From Marinobacter guineae (GTDB taxonomy: Bacteria > Pseudomonadota > Gammaproteobacteria > Pseudomonadales > Oleiphilaceae), in the NCBI RefSeq assembly GCF_002744735.1, contig NZ_KZ319341.1, positions 545,848 through 609,847 on the forward strand: DNA of 64,000 bases. Direction: 5' to 3'. Below the pieces are notes generated by a model. It made no database searches and was not told the origin of the DNA. It saw only the letters and a list, made by a program, of their open reading frames with translations. Positions within the stretch are counted from its first letter, which is position 1, and every line of letters starts with the position of its first letter. Below are positions 37,263 to 45,225 of this stretch, in pieces. A program made the position numbers and the translations under genes.

Positions 37263-37276
37263 TTGATATGGATCAA
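37263..37276 (+). promoter_or_regulatory. FNR/Anr box before anr
   Basis: TTGATATGGATCAA is an exact match to the consensus TTGAT-N4-ATCAA. It ends 19 bases before the anr start codon. A second, imperfect site TTGATCATTGGCAA lies at 37221-37234. A possible promoter is TTGGCA (37228-37233) and TAAGGT (37251-37256) with 17 bp spacing, which would put the exact box over the transcription start, so autorepression is likely. Confidence 0.75.
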
Positions 37277-37295
37277 ATCGGACGGATTATCACGT

Positions 37296-38045
37296 ATGGC
37301 TCAAGCAATTCCGTTTCGTCAGGCATCTCCCCTGAAGGCGTCTTGCCACCAGTGCAGCCTTAGCAACCTGTGCCTGCCCCTGGCAATTGAAGAGAACGAT
37401 CTGGACCGGCTGGAAGATATTGTCCAGCAGGGGCGGATCTTCAACCGCGGCGAACACATCTTTGACCAGAGCACGCCTTATCGCTCCTGTTTTGCGGTGA
37501 AAAGCGGATCCATCAAGACGTCGATCATTACCGAAGGCGGTGAGGAGCAGGTCACCGGCTTTTTCATGCCCGGTGAACTGGTCGGCCTCGACAGCATTGG
37601 CAGTGAGAACTATGCCTGCACAGCCAAGGCCCTGGAGCGAACCAGCGTTTGCGAATTTCCGGTGGACAAACTGGAGGAGCTGACCGGCAAGCTGCCGGAA
37701 CTGCAGCACCACATGTACCATCTGATGAGCCAGGAAATCCAGAACAGCCACCAGCTCGCCATGCTGCTGAGCAAGAATACGGCCGAAGAGCGCATCGCCG
37801 CCCTGCTGCTGTCGCTGTCCAGTCGATTCCAGCGCCGGCGCATGTCCGCCACCAATTTCAGCCTGCCGATGGCGCGAAACGACATTGCCAACTTCCTCGG
37901 CCTTGCCGTGGAAACCGTCAGCCGGGTGTTCACACGGTTCCAGAACCAGGGGATTATCAAGGCCCGTGGCCGGGAAGTTGAATTGCTGGATGTCGAGGCC
38001 CTGCAGCTGGTTACCCGCGAGTTCTCCCGACAGTCTCACCCCTGA
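37296..38045 (+). CDS. anr: Oxygen-sensing regulator FNR/Anr
   Basis: Iron-sulfur regulator of the switch to low-oxygen metabolism. The 249-aa protein has the N-terminal cluster ligands CHQCSLSNLC (C-x2-C-x5-C), the fourth cysteine in YACTAKAL, a cAMP-receptor-type beta barrel, a dimer helix, and the HTH recognition segment LGLAVETVSRVFTRFQ (E-TVSR). This set is diagnostic of FNR. The ATG at 37296 is chosen. The frame extends upstream but overlaps the FNR box. Confidence 0.95.
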   Translation: MAQAIPFRQASPLKASCHQCSLSNLCLPLAIEENDLDRLEDIVQQGRIFNRGEHIFDQSTPYRSCFAVKSGSIKTSIITEGGEEQVTGFFMPGELVGLDSIGSENYACTAKALERTSVCEFPVDKLEELTGKLPELQHHMYHLMSQEIQNSHQLAMLLSKNTAEERIAALLLSLSSRFQRRRMSATNFSLPMARNDIANFLGLAVETVSRVFTRFQNQGIIKARGREVELLDVEALQLVTREFSRQSHP

Positions 38046-38074
38046 GCTCAGCCAATAAAGCGCCCGCCCGGGAG

Positions 38075-38953
38075 TTATCCGGCGGGCTCTCGGGCCACTT
38101 CCCTGCTGTTAGCCTGTTTCAGCATTGACAGCTCATCCACCAGCCCGGAGCGCCAGGGCTGCTGTTTGATACCGAAAGTATTGCGGATCTTGGTGCAGAT
38201 CAGTGTGGTATTCACTGGCTCAAGATGCCCCCAACCTGGCACCTCATCGACCACCCGGATACCCTCGGGGATACCCGGAAGCCCGGCAATGGCCAGCCCA
38301 AGCTCATACAGGTTGATTTCCTCGGCTCCGGCATATTGATAGGTGCCCCAGACTTCGGCCCCACAATCAATCTGCAACACCATCGCCGCCATAACCCGCG
38401 CCAGATCCCGGACTGCGACGGGTTGCCCCCGACAGCGCCCGGGCAGTGACAGGGTCTCGCCTGCAGCGGTACTGGCCTGCATCTTCCGGATGAACCGGGC
38501 CAGGCTCCAGCCGGTGCGCAGGATCATGTGCCTGGGCAGCAGAGTACGCAACGCCTGCTCACACTCCCATTGCCAGTTGCCCAACTCGTTCACCGGCTGA
38601 CCGGGGTTGGAGGTGATGTAGCCACTTTGCTTGCGGCCGTCAAAGACATAGCATGAGGACAGCTGGAACAGCGCCATACCGTGATCACGGGCAAACTCGG
38701 CCATGGCCACTGGCAGCGAAAACGCCGCCATATGAGCGCCCTCAGGGTCCTTCTCGGCGACTTCTGGATCCGCCATCCAGAGCGCATTCACGATCAGATC
38801 GGTGTCCTCGGGAATCCAGTTTTCCAGCGCGTCGAGATCCGCGTTGGAGGGGTCGCTGACGAGCAACGGGCTGACGTGCAGGTGGGTTTCCCGCAGTCGC
38901 TCCAGCAAAATCTTCCCCAAGGGGCCGTAATCGTGAACTACAAGTACATGCAC
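38075..38953 (-). CDS. RmlD-like NAD(P)-binding protein lacking the catalytic Tyr/Lys
   Basis: A 292-aa protein of the dTDP-4-dehydrorhamnose reductase (RmlD) superfamily, with an N-terminal Rossmann motif (VHDYGPLGKILLERL), the LIVNALW and LSSCYVFDG strands, and a substrate-side C-terminal half. The YxxxK catalytic pair is missing: where RmlD has Y-G-x-x-K, this protein reads L-G-N-W-Q. It is therefore not a standard reductase and may be a binding or regulatory protein. No other rml genes are near. Its stop codon lies in a GC-rich hairpin (38062-38087) convergent with anr. Confidence 0.75.
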   Translation of the reverse strand: MHVLVVHDYGPLGKILLERLRETHLHVSPLLVSDPSNADLDALENWIPEDTDLIVNALWMADPEVAEKDPEGAHMAAFSLPVAMAEFARDHGMALFQLSSCYVFDGRKQSGYITSNPGQPVNELGNWQWECEQALRTLLPRHMILRTGWSLARFIRKMQASTAAGETLSLPGRCRGQPVAVRDLARVMAAMVLQIDCGAEVWGTYQYAGAEEINLYELGLAIAGLPGIPEGIRVVDEVPGWGHLEPVNTTLICTKIRNTFGIKQQPWRSGLVDELSMLKQANSREVAREPAG

Positions 38954-39104
38954 GCGGGTTCAATGCCTCCGGATATCACTGATGTGACGGTAGTCCCGAA
39001 CCGGTCTGGCCAATGGCTTACCATTTCCGTTCCTTACACTGGGATTCAGCCTGAGATGACTTCTTTGCCATCCCTTTCAAGAGCATACAACAACAGGAAC
39101 TGTC

Positions 39105-39461
39105 ATGCTGAAACAACAGAGCCACATTGTGGCGCCAATTCCCGATGAATTGCGAACCCGCGCCCTGTATACCGTCAACGAACTGCGCGAGCGGGGCAAG
39201 GCCGACAAGGAAGCCATCGACAAACTTTTCAACCTGATCGTGGACATGACCGAACAAGGTCTGGATTTCTTTTTCCTTGAACCACTCCGGCGGCTGCACG
39301 CCAGCAGCATGATGATGGGCATGGCAAAAATGGGGATCAGCAGCATGCTCAAGGGCAGCAAGATGGTCGTTCACAAGGTACTGAAAAAACTGGACGACCG
39401 CAGCCTGGCTGCCATTCTCGACTTTATCGAGGAAATCATTCACGAGCCGGAGCAGACCTGA
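39105..39461 (+). CDS. Small helical protein of unknown function
   Basis: A 118-aa protein with no signal peptide. It is predicted mostly helical, with a methionine-rich middle segment (SSMMMGMAKMGISSMLKG) that could pack against a membrane or partner. AGGA 7 bases before the ATG supports the start. Its neighbours are a divergent RmlD-like gene and the convergent alr. I recognise no family and cannot propose a function. Confidence 0.7.
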   Translation: MLKQQSHIVAPIPDELRTRALYTVNELRERGKADKEAIDKLFNLIVDMTEQGLDFFFLEPLRRLHASSMMMGMAKMGISSMLKGSKMVVHKVLKKLDDRSLAAILDFIEEIIHEPEQT

Positions 39462-39478
39462 CGGCCAGCCCGGCACGA

Positions 39479-40555
39479 TCACCGGTATTGCCGCGTTACC
39501 CGCGCAGTGATACCGGTCAGAAGCTCATAGGAGATCGTGCCGGCACAGGCAGCCACCTCGTCAACACCGACCGTTCTACCCCAAAGCTCCACGCTATCTC
39601 CTTCTCTGGCCTCCGGGGCTCCAGTCAGATCGACCGCCAGCATGTCCATGGACACCCGGCCGATGAGCCGGATCCTCTGGCCGTTAATAGCGGCAGGAGT
39701 ATTGGTTCCGGCGTGTCTTGGGTAACCGTCACCGTAACCAATGGCCACCATGCCCATCCGGGTGTCCCGGTCAGCCACCCAACCGGCACCATAGCCGACG
39801 GATTCTCCGGAGCGAACAACGCGAGTACTGATTAGCGGCGCTTCCAGCGACATGGCCGGCTCAAGGCCAAGGTCAGGGCCGGTCTTGCCAATCATCGGAG
39901 AGCCGCCATAAAGCATGATGCCGGGGCGACTCCAGTCATACAGGGGTTGGTCGGCAAGAAAATGGGCGGCCGAGTTACCAACACTTCTCATTAATCCGGG
40001 CCAGGGCGCAGTTGCCTGCTCAAAGACCGACGTTTGCTCGGCCGTCATGGTGCTTTCGGCATCGTCGGCACAGGCAAAATGGGTCACAAAACCCAGCAGC
40101 CTGTCACTGGCCCTCAGGGCTTCCAGTCGAGCCATCACCCCGGCCAGCTCGTCCGGATGAAATCCCAGCCGGTTCATGCCGCTGTTCACTTTCAGCCAGC
40201 ATGCCGGCAGTTGATCAGAATTCTCCAGCCAGTCAAGCTGCTGGACACTGTGAAGCACCGGCTCAAAATCATGCTGCGCACATTCGGCCAGATCGGGACC
40301 GGCATGGACACCCTGAAGCAGCACAACAGGCTGTTCCAGCCCACTCTCACGAATGGCCACAGCCTCTTCCAGACAGGCCACCGCGAATTTTGGGACCAGG
40401 CTATCCAGGGCGGACGCCACCGGACCAATGCCGTGGCCGTAGCCATCGGCCTTTACCACAGCCATCACCTGAGTGCCGCCGGCACGCCGGCAGGCGGTCT
40501 GGTAATTCCGGCGAAGCGCCTCAAGATCAATCCGGGCGACGGTACTCCGGGGCAT
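39479..40555 (-). CDS. alr: Alanine racemase
   Basis: PLP enzyme that makes D-alanine for peptidoglycan. The 358-aa protein has the PLP-lysine motif VVKADGYGHG near 33-42, the SGMNRLGF segment, the RPGIMLYGG motif and the C-terminal catalytic tyrosine region (SVGYGAGW). Its start overlaps the dnaB stop by one base (TAATG), as in Pseudomonas. Confidence 0.95.
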   Translation of the reverse strand: MPRSTVARIDLEALRRNYQTACRRAGGTQVMAVVKADGYGHGIGPVASALDSLVPKFAVACLEEAVAIRESGLEQPVVLLQGVHAGPDLAECAQHDFEPVLHSVQQLDWLENSDQLPACWLKVNSGMNRLGFHPDELAGVMARLEALRASDRLLGFVTHFACADDAESTMTAEQTSVFEQATAPWPGLMRSVGNSAAHFLADQPLYDWSRPGIMLYGGSPMIGKTGPDLGLEPAMSLEAPLISTRVVRSGESVGYGAGWVADRDTRMGMVAIGYGDGYPRHAGTNTPAAINGQRIRLIGRVSMDMLAVDLTGAPEAREGDSVELWGRTVGVDEVAACAGTISYELLTGITARVTRQYR

Positions 40556-41961
40556 TAATACTCTCCACCGTAGTCGCTGTAATCGCCGTGGGCCAGATCC
40601 TCGAATTTGGTGTACTTGCCGATAAACGCTAGGCGAATGGTTCCGATAGGGCCGTTCCGCTGCTTGCCGATGATGATCTCGGCGATGCCCTTGTCCGACG
40701 TATCCTCGTTGTACACTTCGTCCCGGTAAACGAACATGATTACGTCGGCATCCTGCTCGATCGCACCGGATTCCCGCAGATCCGAGTTAACCGGGCGTTT
40801 GTTGGGCCGCTGCTCAAGACTCCGGTTAAGCTGCGACAGGGCAACCACCGGGCAACTCAGCTCCTTGGCAATCCCCTTCAGGGACCGGGATATTTCTGAG
40901 ATCTCCGCCGTCCGGCCCTCGGTATTACCCGGCACCCGCATCAGCTGCAGGTAGTCGACCATAATCAGGCCAATCTTGCCGCCGTTCTCACGGGCTATAC
41001 GTCGAGCCCGGGAGCGCAACTCGGTGGGGCTCAGGCCCGGCGTATCGTCAATATAAAGCGGTTTGTCCTTGAGCAGGCTGACCGCAGACGTCAGGCGGGG
41101 CCAGTCGTCTTCTTCCAGTTTGCCGCCCCGGACCTTGGTCTGGTCGATACGCCCGAGTGAAGAGAGCATACGCATGGCCAGTGCATCGGCCGGCATCTCC
41201 ATACTGAACACCAGAACCGGCGTGCCGGTGCTGATCAGGGCGTTTTCAACAATGTTCATGGCGAAGGTGGTCTTACCCATGGAAGGACGACCGGCCACAA
41301 TAATCAGGTCCGAAGGCTGCATACCCGAGGTCTGCTCATCCAGATCCTTGAAGCCGGTGGTCAGTCCGGTGGTTTGCTCACCGGATTCAAACAGCTCCTC
41401 GATCCGGCTCAGGGTCTTTGCCAGAATCGGGTTGATTGCCTGGGGTCCGGAACCTTCCTTGACCCGCGCTTCGGCAATCTGGAACACGTTCCGTTCGGCC
41501 TCATCCAGAATTTCGTTACTGTTCCGGCCCTGCGGGTTAAATGCGGAATCGGAAATTTTGCCGGAAACCTCCACCAGCTGGCGCAGGACAGAGCGCTCCC
41601 GAACAATATTGGCGTAGGCCTGGATGTTGGCCGCCCCCGGCGTCTTTTCCGCCAGTTCGGCCAGATAGGATAGCCCCCCGGCATCTTCAATATCTCCGGC
41701 CCGCTCCAGAAATTCGGCGAGGGTCACCACATCCAGCGGCTCACTTTCACTGGCCAGGCGCTCCACGGCGCCAAAAATCAACCGGTGATCCTGCCGGTAG
41801 AAATCGGCAGCCGATATAACTTCGGAAATCTCGTCGAACCGGCGGTTGTCCAGCATCAGGCCACCCAATACCGCCTGCTCTGCTTCAACAGAGTGGGGAG
41901 GAACCTTGATGCGACTGGTTTCGAGATCGGTACTCGCGGGCTTCAGATTGGGCTTGGCCAT
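40555..41961 (-). CDS. dnaB: Replicative DNA helicase
   Basis: Hexameric 5'-3' helicase of the replication fork. The 468-aa protein has the N-terminal helical domain (PHSVEAEQAVLGGLM), the Walker A loop GRPSMGKTTFAM near 207-218, and the C-terminal RecA-like core with VDYLQLM and ALSQLNRSLEQRPNKRP. Length and order are standard. It follows rplI by about 230 bp, with a long hairpin in the gap. Confidence 0.96.
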   Translation of the reverse strand: MAKPNLKPASTDLETSRIKVPPHSVEAEQAVLGGLMLDNRRFDEISEVISAADFYRQDHRLIFGAVERLASESEPLDVVTLAEFLERAGDIEDAGGLSYLAELAEKTPGAANIQAYANIVRERSVLRQLVEVSGKISDSAFNPQGRNSNEILDEAERNVFQIAEARVKEGSGPQAINPILAKTLSRIEELFESGEQTTGLTTGFKDLDEQTSGMQPSDLIIVAGRPSMGKTTFAMNIVENALISTGTPVLVFSMEMPADALAMRMLSSLGRIDQTKVRGGKLEEDDWPRLTSAVSLLKDKPLYIDDTPGLSPTELRSRARRIARENGGKIGLIMVDYLQLMRVPGNTEGRTAEISEISRSLKGIAKELSCPVVALSQLNRSLEQRPNKRPVNSDLRESGAIEQDADVIMFVYRDEVYNEDTSDKGIAEIIIGKQRNGPIGTIRLAFIGKYTKFEDLAHGDYSDYGGEY

Positions 41962-42059
41962 GAAAACATCTTCAGTTGGACGTCAAAACCACGACAGTTT
42001 AAGCGACCTGCCGCTGCAATGGGAGAGGGTTACCAGAAGATAACAGCATACCAGAAAGC

Positions 42060-42098
42060 AACAGGCCCGAAAGCCGCAAGATGCGGTTCGGGCCTGTT
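42060..42098 (-). terminator. Long hairpin between rplI and dnaB
   Basis: Outer 12-bp perfect stem (42060-42071 / 42087-42098) with a further inner CCGCA/TGCGG stem. On the minus strand it is followed by TTGCTTTCT, so it is a moderate terminator or attenuator after rplI. Confidence 0.65.
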
Positions 42099-42193
42099 GG
42101 GTTGGCCGGTGAATGCCTTCGAAAAGGCAGTGCCGGCCACCGGCGCATTACCAAGGCCGGGAAATACCCGGCTCCGCTTTCAGGGAAAACGGA

Positions 42194-42640
42194 TTACTCG
42201 GCAACAATCGCCAGCTTGATGCTAACTTCGACGTCTGAGTGCAGCTGAAGCTCGATCTCGTATTCGCCGGTCAGACGGAGCGGGCCTTCCGGCAGACGAA
42301 CTTCGCTTTTCTCAACTTCGGTGCCACCGGCAGTGATCGCGTCAGCAATGTCACGCACACCGATAGAGCCGAACAGCTTACCTTCTTCACCAGCCTTGGA
42401 GCTGATGGTGAAGGAAGCACCTTCCAGAGCCTCGGCACGGGCCTGGGCAGCAGACAGCTTTTCAGCGGCTGCTTTCTCAAGCTCGGCACGACGCTCTTCG
42501 AACGCCTTCAGGTTTGCTTCGCTGGCAGGTACAGCCTTGCCATACGGAAGCAGGAAATTACGACCGTAACCGGCCTTAACCTTTACCTTGTCACCTAGGG
42601 AGCCAAGGTTTGCAACTTTCTCGAGCAGAATAACTTCCAT
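42194..42640 (-). CDS. rplI: 50S ribosomal protein L9
   Basis: Large-subunit protein of 148 aa with the two globular domains and long connecting helix of L9. The N-terminus [32 protein letters not shown] is diagnostic. It is separated from rpsR by the DUF2232 membrane-protein gene, as in pseudomonads. Confidence 0.97.
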   Translation of the reverse strand: MEVILLEKVANLGSLGDKVKVKAGYGRNFLLPYGKAVPASEANLKAFEERRAELEKAAAEKLSAAQARAEALEGASFTISSKAGEEGKLFGSIGVRDIADAITAGGTEVEKSEVRLPEGPLRLTGEYEIELQLHSDVEVSIKLAIVAE

Positions 42641-42660
42641 CTCGTTAACCTCTTCGTGCT

Positions 42661-43527
42661 TTATTCAGCCGGTCCGGCAGGCTTTATACGCCTCCGGATA
42701 TCCAGCCAGCTATCCACAAAAGCCAGAACCACTAACAGAATCATCAGGCTTGGGCCCAACAGAACCAGTGCTATATAAAACAGCGCCAACCACTGCCCAC
42801 TCAGCTTTTTCAAACCAACAATGCCGTGAACCAGCGCCAGACTCGCCAAAAACAGCGGCGTTCCCGCAGCCCAGGCCAGCAGCATGGCGTTCAGCCCGAG
42901 AAACGGACCCACCACCATGGTTACCGCACACAACACCGCAATCGGGGGAGACAGCTTCAGGCTATGGAACTCCCTGCGGAATCCGCCCGGGTTATAAAGC
43001 CCGGCCTGCCACGCCCGCGCCAGCAATGTCATGCCCACACCTGTTGCCAGGTAGGTGCCTGCCATACTCGCGTTCATGGTGTCCCGAATTACCCTCTCAA
43101 GGTCGTCCCCGAGACTCTTCGCAATTTCGGCGTTGTACTGTTGGTAAAAGCTCACCCCGGCCTGGACCAGATCATCCAGCAGTCCGGGATAGATCACAGG
43201 CAAGATCAGCCCTGTGACGATTCCGAGAAAACTCCCTCCGAGAAGGGCCTTCTCCCAGGACTGCGTCGTCCGGATAAGCGCCGCCATCAGCATTACCTGA
43301 AGCAGTACCGCAAGAGCCGTCGGGTCTTGCCCGAAAATGCTCCAGCCGAGTGCCGGTAGCAATGCCCAGAGCCCGATACTGAGCCCCTGGCTGATGCCGA
43401 GCCTGAGAAAAACCAGGCCGACAACGGCTGCGCCAATCCAGAACAGCAGGGGTATTGCAGTGGTTACTGCTGCTACCCCGCCCGCCTGCAGGGGACCGCG
43501 CATTACATACTGTGCAAGTGCACGCAT
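42661..43527 (-). CDS. DUF2232/YybS-like membrane protein
   Basis: A 288-aa polytopic inner-membrane protein with about eight hydrophobic helices and short loops. The place between rpsR and rplI matches the DUF2232 gene of Pseudomonas. The function is not established. It starts about 26 bp after rpsR and is 20 bp before rplI, so it belongs to the ribosomal operon transcript. Assignment is by position and membrane pattern. Confidence 0.8.
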   Translation of the reverse strand: MRALAQYVMRGPLQAGGVAAVTTAIPLLFWIGAAVVGLVFLRLGISQGLSIGLWALLPALGWSIFGQDPTALAVLLQVMLMAALIRTTQSWEKALLGGSFLGIVTGLILPVIYPGLLDDLVQAGVSFYQQYNAEIAKSLGDDLERVIRDTMNASMAGTYLATGVGMTLLARAWQAGLYNPGGFRREFHSLKLSPPIAVLCAVTMVVGPFLGLNAMLLAWAAGTPLFLASLALVHGIVGLKKLSGQWLALFYIALVLLGPSLMILLVVLAFVDSWLDIRRRIKPAGPAE

Positions 43528-43553
43528 GGTCCCAAATCCTGTGTTTCTGTTAC

Positions 43554-43784
43554 TTAGTTATCGTGGCTGTCCGAGTACGGCAGCAGTGCCAGGTAGCGGG
43601 CACGCTTGATAGCGGTTGCCAGCTGACGCTGATAACGTGCTTTGGTGCCGGTGATGCGGCTGGGCACGATTTTGCCGGTTTCAGTGATGTAGCCTTTCAG
43701 AGTGTCCAGATCCTTGTAATCGATCTCTTTAACACCCTCTGCCGTGAAGCGGCAGAACTTACGACGTCTGAAAAAACGAGCCAT
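43554..43784 (-). CDS. rpsR: 30S ribosomal protein S18
   Basis: A 76-aa basic protein with the S18 core ([15 protein letters not shown], then [11 protein letters not shown] and [25 protein letters not shown]). It pairs with S6 in the small-subunit platform. rpsF is directly upstream with no priB between them. Confidence 0.97.
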   Translation of the reverse strand: MARFFRRRKFCRFTAEGVKEIDYKDLDTLKGYITETGKIVPSRITGTKARYQRQLATAIKRARYLALLPYSDSHDN

Positions 43785-43809
43785 AACTTAACTCCTCAAC
43801 TCCGGTTAA

Positions 43810-44226
43810 TTACTCTTCTTCGTCCTGGGTTTCAGCCTGCTGACGTGGCTCGTCAGATTCAGCTGAACGACGCGGGCGATCATCGCCGCCACGACGGTCT
43901 TCACGGGACTCGGAAGCTTTCATCGGGGACAGGTCCGTGTCTGCACCATCGCGGCGCAGGATCATGTCGCGGATGATGGCATCGTTGAAACGGAAGTTGT
44001 GAGTCAGCTCGTCCATTGCGGCCTGCGAACATTCAACGTTCATCAGTACGTAGTGAGCCTTGTGAATCTTGTTGATCGGGTAAGCCAGGTGACGACGGCC
44101 CCAATCTTCCAGGCGATGTACCTGACCGCCATCTTCAGTGATGACGCCGGTATAACGCTCGATCATCGCGGGCACCTGCTCGCTCTGATCCGGATGTACC
44201 ATAAAAACGATTTCGTAGTGACGCAT
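43810..44226 (-). CDS. rpsF: 30S ribosomal protein S6
   Basis: A 138-aa S6 with the normal first 95 residues ([49 protein letters not shown]) and a long charged C-terminal tail. The tail ends in DEEE, the kind of terminus that RimK extends with glutamate. rimK is in this window at 3299-4204. First gene of the rpsF-rpsR-DUF2232-rplI-dnaB-alr series. Confidence 0.97.
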   Translation of the reverse strand: MRHYEIVFMVHPDQSEQVPAMIERYTGVITEDGGQVHRLEDWGRRHLAYPINKIHKAHYVLMNVECSQAAMDELTHNFRFNDAIIRDMILRRDGADTDLSPMKASESREDRRGGDDRPRRSAESDEPRQQAETQDEEE

Positions 44227-44411
44227 GAGTTCTCCCTACGGTTTAAACAGCTTCCTTTTTACCGGCCAGATTGAAAAATTCGCGACCGACAAATGTGAAA
44301 GCAAGGAGTTGACAGCCTGAGCTGCCGGTTTCTTTTTGCTTTATCAATAAGGCTTTGCAAGAAAGGCTTGATCAAAAGCGAGACTTTGCACTACCAACAT
44401 TCAGGCAATAC

Positions 44412-44436
44412 AAAACCACCCCTTAGAAAAGGGGTG
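44412..44436 (-). terminator. Terminator after rlmB
   Basis: Minus-strand stem CACCCC / GGGGTG with an 8-base loop, followed by GTTTTGT. Confidence 0.75.
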
Positions 44437-44472
44437 ACGTATTCTAGGCGGGTGAGCCCCTGTGTGCAAGGG

Positions 44473-45210
44473 TTAACCAAGTCGCTGACGCAGGGCTTCG
44501 TATAGGCAAACACCCGTAGCCACGGACACATTGAGGCTGTCCACATGCCCCAGCATGGGGATATTGATCAGCTGATCGCAGTGATCGCGGGTCAAACGGC
44601 GCATGCCCTTGCCCTCGGCGCCCATCACCAGCGCCATCGGCCCCTTGAAATCGGCCTGGTAAAGCGTTGCATCCGCTTCACCGGCGGTACCGATCAGCCA
44701 GACCCCCTGTTCCTGGAGGCCCCGGAGGAAGCGGGCGAGATTGGTCACCCGAACAAACGGCACCGTCTCTGCAGCACCACACGCAACCTTGCGGGCTACC
44801 GGTGTCAGTGTGGCGGATTTGTCTTTCGGCACAATCACCGCCTGAATACCCACGGCATCGGCCGTACGCATGCAGGCGCCAAGATTGTGGGGGTCGGTTA
44901 CCCCGTCAAGCACCAGCAGGAATGGCGGCTTGTCACTGCTGGCCAGCTGCGCCAGAAGATCATCTTCAGTCCACTCCCGGCTTTCACTGACCTCTGCCAC
45001 AATCCCTTGGTGTACACCGCCAACCCGCTCGTCGAGTTCCTTGCGATGCACCACTTTCCAGCGCACACCCAGCGTATCCAACGCATCGGTAATGCTCTTG
45101 ACCCGTTTGTCCTGCCTGCCGGTCTGAATCCAGACCTGCTGCAATCGTTCAGGCTCGCGCTTGAGAACCGCCTCAACCGCGTGCCAGCCAAACACAAACT
45201 CTCCGGACAC
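44473..45210 (-). CDS. rlmB: 23S rRNA (Gm2251) 2'-O-methyltransferase
   Basis: SpoU-type methyltransferase of 245 aa. It has an N-terminal L30e-like substrate-binding domain ([19 protein letters not shown]) and the trefoil-knot SAM domain with [27 protein letters not shown] and [15 protein letters not shown]. It follows rnr by 15 bp, the usual gammaproteobacterial pairing. Confidence 0.94.
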   Translation of the reverse strand: MSGEFVFGWHAVEAVLKREPERLQQVWIQTGRQDKRVKSITDALDTLGVRWKVVHRKELDERVGGVHQGIVAEVSESREWTEDDLLAQLASSDKPPFLLVLDGVTDPHNLGACMRTADAVGIQAVIVPKDKSATLTPVARKVACGAAETVPFVRVTNLARFLRGLQEQGVWLIGTAGEADATLYQADFKGPMALVMGAEGKGMRRLTRDHCDQLINIPMLGHVDSLNVSVATGVCLYEALRQRLG

Positions 45211-45225
45211 TGATTCTGTTTCCTG

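Noticed and set aside
38062-38087. Terminator between anr and the RmlD-like gene
   Set aside because: The GCCCGCC/GGCGGGC stem is real but has no T run and includes the RmlD-like stop codon, so I did not list it as a terminator.
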